Shown here piece after piece: positions 27,801-40,200 of a DNA stretch of 64,000 nt. The first letter of the stretch is position 1. Each line of letters opens with the position of its first letter. The notes below the pieces were generated by a model. It did not search any database. It was not told where the DNA came from and saw nothing but the letters and a program-made list of their open reading frames with translations. The position numbers and the translations under genes were made by a program. This stretch comes from Nymphaea colorata (lineage: Eukaryota; Streptophyta; Magnoliopsida; Nymphaeales; Nymphaeaceae), in NCBI RefSeq assembly GCF_008831285.2, contig NC_045138.2:11484571-11548570 (forward strand), given 5' to 3'.

Positions 27801-30800
27801 TGAAACGGTAGATGTCCAAAACGTAGATGCCAAGTATAAGCCGAGGATGAGGACGACCCTGCAGAGGTAGACCCAGCAAAGGGAAAGGGATGCACTAGCC
27901 TGTAAAGACCTCCCTGTTCACGGCCACTGCCAATCACCCTGCCCGTCAGTATATCCTGAAACACAAGAGAAGAGGAGTCAAATATCGCACGACAGTTTAA
28001 ATCTCTGGTAATCTGACTGATAGATAGTAGACTATGTGGGAATTCTGGTGCATGAAGAACATGTTGCAACGGTAATGATGAAGTAAGTTGGACCTCTCCA
28101 AGTCCAACAACTGGAGAATATTTGCCATCTGCTAGAATAACCGAGCGACCAGGTGGAGTAGGGACATAAGAAGTAAACTGTGCCTTGTCTCCACAGAGAT
28201 GTGTCGATGCACCCGAATCAATGAGCCAATCTGTAGTGTCAGAATACATACCAGATGAAGATGCACTGGCAGCAGTAGTGATAGTAGAGGTGGTCGGATC
28301 AGGAGCTTGTTGAGGTCTATCTCCAATCAAATTTCTCAACTGAGAGATAATATCATCTGCACGTAACTCACTGGAGGAAACAGTATGCTGAGTCTTAGGC
28401 TGCTCTGGAGAATCAGTAAATACAGTCTGATTGGCAACAGCTGGACGACCATGTTTCTGCCAACACTTATCCACAGTGTGACCAATGCGATGACAAAACT
28501 GACATACTGGGCGCAAAGGGGTATTGCCACGGCCACGGTATCCTCGTCCTCTGGCAAAGAGGGACCCACCTCTGCCACGAGTAGCAAGCATAGCAGAAGT
28601 GGTATCAAGAACAGTCGATGAAGGGATTGGAATTCTGCTTAGCCTACTATAAGCTTCATCAATAGGAGGAATCGAGGGACTAGTGAGCATCTGATTCTTT
28701 GCTGATTTATAAACAGAGTCTAATCCAGACAGAAATACTCCGACCATAAGCATATCTCTGTATGCCTTTTGTTGTTCACACTTACATGTAGGAAAGTAGC
28801 TATTTAGTCTCTCAAACATGGACTTGAGACTAGAATAATAAGTATGAAGAGGTCGACCATCTTGGCACATCTGATGAATATCATGATGAAGCTGCATAAT
28901 TCTTGTTTCATTCCTTGCTTGTGAATAGGTGGCTGCAAGGGAATCCCACATATCCTTTGCACTTTCCTTATGCAGGACTTCATTTGCAATGTCTTGAGTA
29001 AGAGTACCAACAATCCATACCATAACCAACGAATTATCTTTAAACCAAGTAGTATATTTTCCTACCTTCTGTACGGGCTCGGGCTCTAATATAAGATGTT
29101 CCTTCTCATGAGCGATCAAGGTTCTTTTTACTTGCATGGCCCACATCTCGTAATTACCCCCATCCATTTTGGTGATAATGCTGGAAAATGGGGAACTCTT
29201 CATCTCTCCCGACGACACAAAGGAAGAGGTATTAGCGCCACTGCTAATTTCAGACATCGCTCAACACAAAGGAGGAAACCGAGCCACGGAATAGGAAGTG
29301 CAGGCAAAAGAAGACAGTCACATATCGAAAGACAACATGCTGATCATGAAGCAATATGCAGTTAACGCAGGCAGCAATCCATAAGTCTGATCGGCTGGAA
29401 GAGGCAACAACAGAGCTGAACGAAGAGAGATACCAGAGACGACAGCGAAGACGCTGAGAGGAAAATCAGCGTGCAGAGCAGCGGCGGAGCAGCGGAGGAG
29501 CAGTGGAGACAGCAGCGGCGATGCAGCGTGCAGCGGCGATGCAGCAGCGACGGACGGCGGCGGCGGGCGGAGATGACAGCCACGGCGGGCAGCGGCGAAG
29601 ATGACAGCAACGGCGGGCGGAGGCGTCGGGCAGAGAGGACAGCGACGGGCGGAGGCGTCGGGTGGAGAGGTCAGGACAGCGACGGGCGGAGGCGTCGGGT
29701 GGAGAGGTCAGCGACGGGCGGAGATGGGTGGACACGAGCGGGCGGAGGAAGCGCAGCGATGGGCGCGGTCAGGCGGCGGGTGGCGCCACTCAATCGGCGC
29801 GCCGAGGAGGAGGAGACGGCTGCAGCTCTGATACCATGATAAGATTAGAAAGAATAATATTGATTAACCTCGAAATCTGCCCTAACTCCTCTTTATATAG
29901 ACTAGAGGAGAGAGAGAAGTTACAAGAGAACCATCTAAAGGAAAAGTTATTACAAAAGTACCCTCTTAAACCTAAAACTGAATATAAACACATCTTAACA
30001 TAAGTAACATAAGATCCTATCAACTGCCTTTAAGCATGCATAAATTGATTCATCACATTCACAGCAAAATAATATCAGGTCTAGTAAGAGTGAGATAAAT
30101 CAACTTCTCAACAAGACATTGATATCTTCTCTTTGCTTCTTCACAGAGGGACTCCCCATATCTGAGGCTAAGTTTGTTTCCAACATCTATAGGAGTAGAA
30201 GCAGGTCTAAACCCAAGTTTTTCAGTCTCCTTTAATAAATCTAGGGTGTACTTTCTTTGATTTAACACAAGACTTATGTCTGACCTAGCAATTTCAATGC
30301 CAAGGAAATATTTTAACTTGCCAAGGTCCTTGAGGTCAAACTCGATTGCCAACAGTTTTTTTTAACTTCGTTATTTCATCTTCATCATTACCTATGACAA
30401 TCATATCATCAACATATACCAATAGAAGAGTTACCTTGTGGTCCTCTCTCTTTACATAGAGCGTGATCCTCATTCCTTTGAAGATATTCATATTGTCTCA
30501 TTACAAGTCTGAGTCGTTCAAACCATGCCCGAGGAAATTGCTTGAGCCTATACAAGGCATTCTTCAACCTGCAATATTTTCCATGTTCCTCATATCCTGA
30601 AGGCATGAACATATATACTTCCTCTTCAAGGTCTCCATGTAGAAAATGCATTCTTAACATCTAGTTGGTAGATCTTCCACTCCTTTACTATTGCTAAGGA
30701 GAGGATAACTCTGACGGTCTTCATCTTAGCAACATGAGCAAACGTTTCCAAGTAGTCAATCCCATATTTTCTAACTAAACCCCTTGGCAACCAAGCGAGC

Positions 30801-33800
30801 TTTGTACCTATCCACACTTCCATCTGGCTTATATTTAATGTTGTACCCACTTGGATCTTATAAGATGAGCCGCTTCAGCGATATTTACCACCTCCCATGT
30901 TCTATTTTTATTCAGTGCTTCCATTTTTTTCTTGCATCAAATGGGCCCACTTTGGATTACTCTGAGCCTCAGTAATATACCTAGGAATCACAGCCATGGA
31001 AAGAGAAGATATAAAACAATTGCAGTTCTTGCTCAATTTAGAATATGATATGAAATTACCAATAGGGTGTTGAGTACATGACCTAATACCCTTTATAAGA
31101 GCAATGGGTAATTCTTCATTTTCAGCTTCTATCTGACTACCCCCGACTGACATCTCACTAGCATGACTTGGGTCATCCAGGGAAAGTGTAGGATTAGGAT
31201 TGGGATCAGGGTCATCAGTCAACCCACCAGCTAACTCTGTTTCAGCCGATCTTCTTTTGGAGTAAACCTGCCCAAACAAGCGGTCATGCTCCTCATCATT
31301 TCCAGTTGAGCAATCATCATCCTTTTTGTGCTCTAGAAGGCATGTAAACTCTTTTTTGTACTTCAGAAAGTCTATAAACTGAATCTCTTAATTTAGAGAA
31401 TACTCTTCCCTTCATGTGGACCTCTCCCCCTGAAGAGAACTCTCACCAAAATAGGAAACATGTTTTAGGAATGAGACATCTTTGTTACATATACATGGCC
31501 AGTTGAAGGGTCTAGACACTTATATCCTTTTTTAGTAGGAGAGTAACCAAGAAACACACCCTTAATTGACCTGGGATCAAGTTTTTTGATATTGGGACCG
31601 TGATTGTGGATAAAACAGACGCAGTGAAAAACCCAAGATGGAAGAGAAATAGGTTCACAACTCCTTGCTAGCATAGAATGAGGTGTACGTCCATTCAACA
31701 CACGACTAGGCTTACGGTTAATCAAATACGGACTGGTTAGCACAGCATCCCCCCAATACTTCTTTGGAAGATGTCATTGGAATAAGAGAGCTTTGGTGAC
31801 ATTTAGCAACTGATGAATCTTTCATTCAGCAACCCCATTTTGAGGAAAGATATAACTACAGATGTCTCATGAACAATCTATCTTTGCCAAAAGAAACTGT
31901 CGACAAAACAACACGTATACTCTCATGCATTGTCAGACCGGAAGGTCTCAACGGAAGCTGTACGTTGAGTTTCTAGAAGAATGATGAAGGTCTCAATGAC
32001 ATTAGGCACTTCACTACGGTCTTTCAGCAAGTACACAAAGGTGTTCTAAGAGTAATCATCTATAAATATAATAAAACACTGAAATTCATTACAAGAGAGA
32101 GTTCCAAAAGACCCCTACACATCCGAATGGATGAAAGCAAATACTTTATTAGAACGACTTATAGAAACAAGGTACGAAGCCCTAACATGTTTAGCTAGAT
32201 GGCAAACATCACATGATAGCATGGTTATATCTAAACTGGAAAATAAGTCAGGAAACAACTGTCTAAGCACTCCGAATGAAAGATGCCCAAGTCTCTCATG
32301 CCACCGCAAGAAAAGCTGAAGGAAGTCTTCTCTACTCTTCTTCGTCTTGTTAACCGCCGTCACGAGAGCTGTAGCAACACACATGGGTAATCAGTATAGA
32401 CCCTCAGAAACCAAACCAATCCCAATCTTCTTTCCCGTCATCAAGTCGTGCAAACACAACAATTAGCAGAAAAAATAAGTTCACAATTCAATTCCTTTGT
32501 AGTCTTGCTAAGAGACAAGAGATTTAAGGTAAGGTGAGGAATATGTAAGGCATTATGGACTAAGAACTTGTTTAACAGTGATAGATGAACCATTGGCAAG
32601 AGAAACCCTTTCTTTCCCAAAAGAGAGCTTATATTCATGAAAAACCTTAGAATTTTATGTCATGTGGTGCATAGCACCACTATCAACACTCCACTCTCCC
32701 ACACAAGAATTACATTTTTCACTAGAGATTGCAAGGGCACGATTGATTTTACATCATCTGATGACTCAGCCTGACTAGTATCAATGCGACTCAGGTATGC
32801 ACCAAGCTCATGAATCTGATCAACAGAGATTGTTGGTTTCCCCACATCTGGATTTGCAATTTCAGAGGTAGACTTCTTCCTCATAGAATCTCTTCCACGG
32901 CTATTTTTCTTCTCAGGATGAAGATCCCAACAAAATTCAATGGTGTGACCATATTTCTTACAGTGAGTACACTTCTGAGAGGGTTGAGGAGCCTCCATAG
33001 TTGCTCGGCTAACAAGGGCAGACCGCTCAGTGCATGAGGAACAAGCCCCTCCTTTCCTGTCATAACAAGATGTCGTTGGTCTTTAGCCTCAATGCGAGAA
33101 TAGAATAGACATCCTCAATGATGACCATATCTTATGATTTAAGAATTTGACTTCTAATGCCTTTGAAATCGTCATTCAGTCCAGCCAATAACATAAACAC
33201 CCTGTTCTTCCATTCCTTGGCCCAATACCACATCTAGTCTTGGGGACAATTCCAAGTATCCTCAGAGTAGTAGTCAACTTCCCATTTGGATTTTAGTGCC
33301 ACATAAAAGTTAGCCACATAAAGCTCTCCTTGCCGTAGAGCATATACCTCTTTCATCAGATTCTGACCATACACTTGTTCTAAGATAAACCACGTATCTT
33401 TGGCAGTCCTCTTACGAAGAATGAGAGGTTGAATATCAGCTGACATAGAGTTGACAATCCAAGTTTTAACTTGGTTGTCCTTAAGAAACCACATGTTCCA
33501 TGTTGAGCTAACCTCAGGTTCTTCCCATTGACATAAGTAATCTTCCCCCGACCAGCAATTCCCATTGTAATAGCAGCGGACCAACGCAAATAATTATCTT
33601 TAGTGAGTCGAATAGTAGTGACTTGAACTAGAATAGTTTCAGTTTTGGAGACCCTAACATATGTCTGGTTAGTACTAACAGCCGATGAATCTGATTCAGC
33701 CATCACAATGTAGTAACTTAACAATCAAGAGCACATGAGGAAGCAGCTGCGGCATGCAACGACGCTGACAGCACCAACAATCAAACAAACGGCAGCTGTG

Positions 33801-34204
33801 CAGGCGTAGGCAGTTGCACAGACGATGGCGGCAGAAGCAGTAGAAGCAGGGAGTGATAGTAGACGGTTTTGGTGATGCAGGCTACAACAGTAGAAGATTT
33901 GGCGATGTAGGTGACGACATCACTCGAGCGACGACAGAGGTGCTTAGGCGAAGTAGACTATGAGAGCGACAACAATTAGGACGGCAGCACAAAGTGTCGG
34001 CAATGGCAGACGAACCCCAAGGAAGGCGGCGGAAAGCATCGGTAGACGACAACGGCCAATGACAACGACAACAATAGGTAGGCAGCGGAAAGCATTGGCA
34101 ATGGCAAAGGAAAGTGACGGGAGGAAGACATGAGCGGCAACCCCACGACGATATCTAAGTTCCATGGCAATAGTGAAGACGGCAGGTGTTAGAATGTATG
34201 TATT

Positions 34205-34267
<63 letters not shown>

Positions 34268-37200
34268 GTATATTACATATATTAGTGTGCTAATATATGT
34301 CTTATATATATATAGATATGTGTATAGTTTAGGGTACTTAGGTCATGCTTGTATTTGCTTTTCTCTAAGAAAAAAATCTTGTAATCAAATGTGGTTCAAA
34401 TATACTTAATTCATCATACAATTGATCCATTTCAGCCACATAATCTTTAATGGATCTATCTCCTTGTTGGAGATTGTGAATTTTGAGTTGAACATTATGC
34501 ATGTAGGCAACATCTCTCATGGTATGAGTTTTATTTATATACTCTCAAGCCTCTAGGGCAGAATTTAATTTAGAGATTTGCCCACTAATAGCATTGTCAA
34601 CACAAGTCAAGATCCAAGTAATAATTTTGTGATGACCAACACTCCATTCTTCCCATTTCTTGTTGTATTCAGCCACTACTTTCTCTTTTTCGGTTCCGTC
34701 CAATTCCATAGCTCTTCCATCAACAACTTTAGTAAGGACTAGTTGTGGTTCAAGTTTTGTCCCATCAAACTAGTCCCCAAAGGCTTTTACTACGAATAAA
34801 ATGTTTCATAGTTCTAGCCCATTGTATATAATTTGTTGATGAGAGTTTGGGAAATGGAAGAGAAGAGACTTTGTCATCCATGAGCACAATCAACAAGGTA
34901 GATCCACTTACAAGTTATGAAGAAGCTAGCTGCCACGTGAAAAGAAGTCCACGGCAAGGATAAAATCTCAGCAATAAAAGAAACCAGTCACCCTTCTTCT
35001 TGTGTAAAACTTGTATATTTGAGATGGCGAAAGAATGAAGAAAACAGCCACGAGAAATGAAAGCTTTTGACATGCAAAAAACAGCCACAATCTGTACCAC
35101 CAAGGGAGCTAGATCACGTCACGAAAATCACCAAAAGAGGCCAGCAAAACAGCACCTTCTTATGTCAAACTTCAGCCAGCAATAACGTCGAACACTTGGA
35201 GTGCTTCACGGCTCCAAAGAAAGAGTAAAAGCTGAAACTTCAAACTGAATGACAGCCAGATGAATAGCCAAAACCTTGCTCTGATACCATGTAAATCAGG
35301 CCCAAACAAGACTAATGCTTCAATAATGTCACACTTGAAGCTTCCTCCAACACAACAAAGTAATACTCAAGAGGCCACACCCAAGAGGAACAAAGAACAT
35401 ATATTGATTCTAATAAACACTACATGAAGTAGCTAAAAAGCCATAACAAAACAAGGGACTGCAGTCCCTTATTTATAATACAAGAATAGAAGAGAGGAGG
35501 AGGGGAGATGGCTGTTGGGCCATCTCCAACGGCTAGAAATCTAGCCATTGGAGACAGGCCCAACAGCTAGTTCTCCTCTAAAAAATAATAAAAAACAAAA
35601 GAAAGGGAAAAGTACAAAAAGAAATAGAAAATTACAAGCATGACCTAAGTACCCTAAACTATACACATATCTATATATATATAAGACATATATTAGCACA
35701 CTAATATATGTAATATACATGCGTATAGATATATGTATATATATATAGGAATACATACATTCTAACAGCAGGAAGGGGCGACTAACGACAGCAAGCTGCA
35801 AAACTTCATGCCAAAGTGCAATGGCCAGCTGGATTATCGTCCAAAACAAAAACTCAGATACTTGGCTCTGATACCATGTTGAACAAAAAAACACACAAAG
35901 AACACAAATGTAACGTGGAAAACCCTCAAGATGAGGAAAAAACCATGATGATAGGAGATGATTTCGACGCTCACTAGCTGCCGGTCACTCTCTCTCTTAA
36001 TTCTCATTAACACTAAATTAGGGTTACAAAGTTTACTTAAATAGGACTCAACTTGGACTGCAGGTTGGATTGGGTGCAAACCCAAACCCAGTCACGTCAA
36101 CAGTACCCTGTTCTAATGAAGTTGCAAGTTATAAGTTCCAAGGCATACCAAGTTCGACCGGCATGCTGCTGAATAGGTCAACCCTCCATCCTCACTTATC
36201 GGTGCTCCCGATGAGGCCGCCTTTGCTGCAATTGGTATCCCTGTGCTGCCCTTGCCGGTCTGCGAAAAGGGAGGGACCAGTCCAGTTGGCTTAGGTGTTG
36301 CCAATTGTACAACATGTCACTCCTGATAGGGTGTGGGATGAAAGGTTAGAGGTAGTTTGTGCATTTTTGGTTGGTCTAGAGCCAGTGTGCGGGGCTTGGT
36401 AGGTTCCAAGATAATAATTGAGGTTCAGTTAAGGGTAACATGGTTGACCTTGGAGAATTGAGGATGTAGATAGGGATGATTCGTCATGCATATATTCATA
36501 GCCCGAGGGGCCGAGCCTCGGGTCTTCGATCAGATCCCAATAAGGATGGGTGGGACTTCAAATCATGACCTGTGGGGGGATGGGGGACAAGGTGGGAGCT
36601 CGATTCGCAATCCATAGCATATGAGGTCTTGACTTGGCTCAAAAGGAAACAGGAGTACTGTTGGGTTCTGATTTTGGCCTGGGTAGTCTTTGGCATTTCT
36701 CATCTAGACATGGGCAAGTGCTTGAGGTCGAGTTTAAGGGTGAACCTGAGCCCAACTCACGATAGGTTGCTTGAGGATTGGCCGAGGCTCCAAATTTGAA
36801 TGTAGGAGTCCAAAAACCAGTTCCCAAGCTCTGAATCAGCTTAGTTGGTTCGAACCAAGTTGGGAAATCCATCCTGGTTTGGCATTTCAGTTTATTGTCG
36901 GGCTGAGTGGGTGGATATGGGTCCCAAGATGGGACCCAACACGCATCTTGTCCTGCTAGGGTGTCGGCTGGGAGCTTGACAGTCTCTATGCACGAGGGCA
37001 TATCCACAAGGAGTAGCAGCCCAATGAGGGCCACTAGTGGGTTGCCGGTGCGTGGCAGCCGTTTGGCAGGCTTGTCCCCCATCTAGCAACGCTCCCTCAA
37101 TTCGTTGACAGCCCAGCCACCAACGGCTTGGGCACTGCACTCAGCAAAAGAGGGATTCCCCGTCTGTTTGGAAGTCGGCACCAATGGTGTTCTCCGGTGT

Positions 37201-40200
37201 GGCAGGTGACCGCCTGTCGGGCTTAGCATCGTCCCTAAGATTGCGGTCGGATGGTGGTGGTGGCTGACAGCAGTGGATGCTGGTGATGGGGGTGGGTTGA
37301 ATAGTATCTTATTCCAATGATGGGTGGAGTTTTTTCAAAATACCTGATGACTTTTAGCAGTTGAAGGAGTTGCTGCATTGATGACAATGATCTGGTGAAA
37401 TCTGGCAAGTTCAATGACAGCTGGTGCATTTGGAAAGCAAAGGGCTGTTTGCACGACAAGGGGATTTGCTACACTCAGTTCATATTATTCAACTCGAGAT
37501 CTCCGTCTGAGATATTCTTCTTCTTGTTGGACATCAACTGGTGGATTTTCCTTACTCTTCGATGCATCAAACCTGCCATTGACATCATCCATCCTTGGTT
37601 AGCACTGCTATGGCTCGATTAATCCAACTTGGGGTCTTTTGGATCGATTTTTCCGTTTGAACTAGCCTCTCGTCTGTGTGTGCTTGTTGTTCATGAGTTC
37701 TGTCCATTAATTCGATCAGTCGAAACACGAGGCCTGTAAGTGTTTTTTGGATGCTTTGATTTTTTTTCTTTTGATTTTTCAATAGCAGGATCGTTCCTCA
37801 AGACTTCAGCCATCACGAAAATCAAGGAGGAATCCAGACTTTGATACCAATCTGATGCAGTGATTAGAGTTTCTCACCCTTGTGGAAAAAGCACCAGAAA
37901 GCAAAGAACGAAAGGGAAAACACTCGAAAAAAGGAGAAATTCAATAATGAAAGGGAATTAGAGTTTTTTCATTAACAAATTAGCCCTAAAAAAAACCATT
38001 TTAAGGGACCTGACCCTTAGTTCTGAATTGGATCTCAGGTCTAATAACTGAAAAAGCCAAACCCAAAATAACATCAATGTCTAAATAAACCAAATCTTAA
38101 GCCTAGCCTAAACAGATCTGAATTTGGGATCTGATCTAACTCTAGACCACACTGCGTCAGAGGGACTAGTCATGATAAGCAGTCCCAAAGAAAAATGGAA
38201 ACCAATAAAAATTGATGTATTAATTTTAAAGTAAACAACAAAACTGAAGCATTTCTTAGTGGAAAACTTATGATTATCAACTTATCACAAAGAACAATTA
38301 AACTGTAAGATAGCACCCATTGATGATTGAACTTTCGACAACATAATAATAAAAATAATTCAATGTTTGAAAAAAGCAAATTAAATAAAGTAAAATTATA
38401 CGGCTTATGGAAGGAGCGTGTTTACAATCTAATGTCATTGCTTTGTATGCTTAAGGATGTGTAAAATATTTTAATTTCTGAAGTACTAGTTGCTAATTTT
38501 GTAGTTCTAAAAGTCCTAATCTAAAGCCAAAATTATTAATTTATTCATTTCTTAAAAGGAATATAAATTCTGAAGATAATCAATGGTATATATAACCTTA
38601 CTTGTCATGAAACTTAGTCTTACCTAATAAATAAGAAGAAAAATTAAGAAGATCATGAAAGCAGCTAAAACTTAAAACATCACGTAAATATTCAAAGTAT
38701 AATAATATATAAACTATAACCGTAACTATAAATGTAAATACATAAAAATACGTATTACTTCTAGTGAAAATTACATATAACACCAAAAAGAATGAGGGCA
38801 GATAAAGGAAGAAATAGAGAAGAAGAAAAAGAAAAATGTGTGGGCTATTGAAGAAGAAGGCTAGTGTATGGCCTAGGCATTTTAAAATGATAGGTGGCCT
38901 AGCGATGGCCAGCCTAATAAATCATCCAATCCTAGGGGCTTAAGTGCATTTTAGTAACAGTCACTAGTATGACTTCTTGGGAGAACTTATGAGATGTATA
39001 ATGTATTGGTATAGATTTGCATGTATTAGTTTATTTACAATTTTACATGGTATCAAAGCTTGAACAGATCTTGGCTGTCAGAAATCTTTAGGCTCTAGAA
39101 TTTGAACTTTTTCAGCTGTTTGTCTTTAGTTGTAGAAGTTTGATTTCTTTCATATTTCTTACATGGTATTGGAACAGAGGTTGTTCATTTTGCTGTTAAA
39201 AACAGTTGGCTGTGTTTTGTCTGTCTTGTTGGAGTCTTCTTCGATATTGTGATGTCTATTTTTCCTTTTAAACTTTGCATCACACTGAATTTTGGGTTGC
39301 GAAGACAGATATTTTCTGATTATTTGTTTTGTGTTTTGCTTCGTTGGGGATTTCATTGTTTTCCTTTTTTCCAGCCATTTTGTTCTCATTTGTCCTCTGT
39401 CATGCATTGCCATCTTCTCTTCTTGTCTAACAAAATAAAATCTGCTCAACTAAGCTATTTTGTTTCTGCTGTTTTTTTTTTTCTTCCTTGGTGTCACACC
39501 AACTATTGCTAGGCATGAAATCAGATCATATTTTCTTAGTGCATGCCAGCCCTCCTTTATTCATCATATTTGTATAGGGCTGGTTGTCTACTTTGTATAA
39601 AGGTGTCTATACATAGGTTTTTGTAATGAAAATGAACGACCCTCTTTCTGTAGTGTGTTTTGTGTGACTTCGTTAAATCTCTTATATAGACGGAGTTTGG
39701 TACCTTCTGTGCAATTAAAAATGAGTTGGAAATGTTTACCTTAAGGAATTGGGAAAATGGAATGTCCATTGCACAATAAATTAAAAGAAAGGGGACTGAC
39801 AAAAGAAATCAGGTAGACAGAGTTCCAAACAAACTGGTTTGATGAATCAAATCAGCAAAGACAAACTTTTGGATCCTTATGAAAGGTAATATTTCGTTTT
39901 TTTTTTTCTCAATAATCATTTGACATGAGAATTCTTAAATAGTTTTCTACTTCACTCTGATCATGATATATTTATGATTTCTGAGTGACATTAAGATGGT
40001 GGATAAATTAATTGATAGAGTATATTTAGTAGATTCCCGTTTCCATATTTGAAACTGGCTTCTTGAATGGAAGATAAAGGTTCCATTGGTTGAGTCGCTT
40101 GCCTGATTGAGGAGGCAAATTAGTCATGAACTTTCTTGTTGAATGGCTTCTTAGACTAAGCATTCCTATATCCTGAGGTGGCACACTATCTAGAGGTTAC

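Larger units (their letters stand above)
24879..30000 (-). mobile_element. R5: youngest Ty1/copia insertion, nested in R4
   Basis: The two 164-bp LTRs (24879-25042 and 29837-30000) read as identical. Target duplication TAAGT at 24874-24878 and 30001-30005. The primer site (complement of 29825-29836, TGGTATCAGAGC) and a polypurine tract (CTTGAGGGGGAG) are in place. It interrupts the RNase H coding region of R4. The protein sequence differs from the R1/R2/R10 and R4/R9 families. Identical LTRs imply a very recent insertion. Confidence 0.97.
24331..33703 (-). pseudogene. R4 gag-pol remains, heavily mutated and interrupted by R5
   Basis: Gag begins [20 protein letters not shown] at 33703. Fragments then follow in several frames: the CCHC knuckle [15 protein letters not shown] (about 32930-32975), GAG-pre-integrase ([12 protein letters not shown], near 32320), integrase C-terminal region (31465-31743), RT (30059-30850) and RNase H. 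RNase H is cut in the ILCYLK segment by R5 and resumes at 24878, ending QLEGAR with a stop inside the LTR. The best relative in the window is R9. Many stops and frameshifts; not functional. Confidence 0.9.
34187..35767 (-). mobile_element. R6: truncated LTR element with inverted LTR ends, nested in R4
   Basis: The right side is a 478-bp 5' LTR (35290-35767), primer site (complement of 35278-35289), leader and a gag start, all on the minus strand. The left side is not a 3' LTR in the same orientation but the first ~167 bp of the LTR in the opposite orientation (34187-34353). Both outer ends read TGTTAGAATGTATGTATTCC inward. The 5-bp duplication GCAGG (34182-34186 and 35768-35772) flanks the whole, so this rearranged form itself appears to have integrated. 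Confidence 0.88.
24103..36102 (-). mobile_element. R4: old Ty1/copia element split by R5 and R6
   Basis: LTRs at 24103-24336 (3', 234 bp) and 35877-36102 (5', 226 bp) are clearly homologous but diverged. The left LTR has lost its TG/CA ends (TA...CG). Flanks ATACC (24098-24102) and GTACC (36103-36107) are a target duplication with one mismatch. The primer site adjoins the 5' LTR (complement of 35865-35876). Removing R5 (24879-30005) and R6 (34187-35772) leaves about 5.3 kb, a normal copia length. It inserted into R3. Confidence 0.93.

Noticed and set aside
29471-30003. Arg/Gly/Ala-rich frames on the + strand
   Set aside because: They are the wrong-strand reading of the GC-rich R5 leader, running into its LTR.
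36639-37140. Overlapping frames of 80-150 codons
   Set aside because: Both strands are open because the block is locally GC-rich. No recognisable motif, start context or neighbouring exon.
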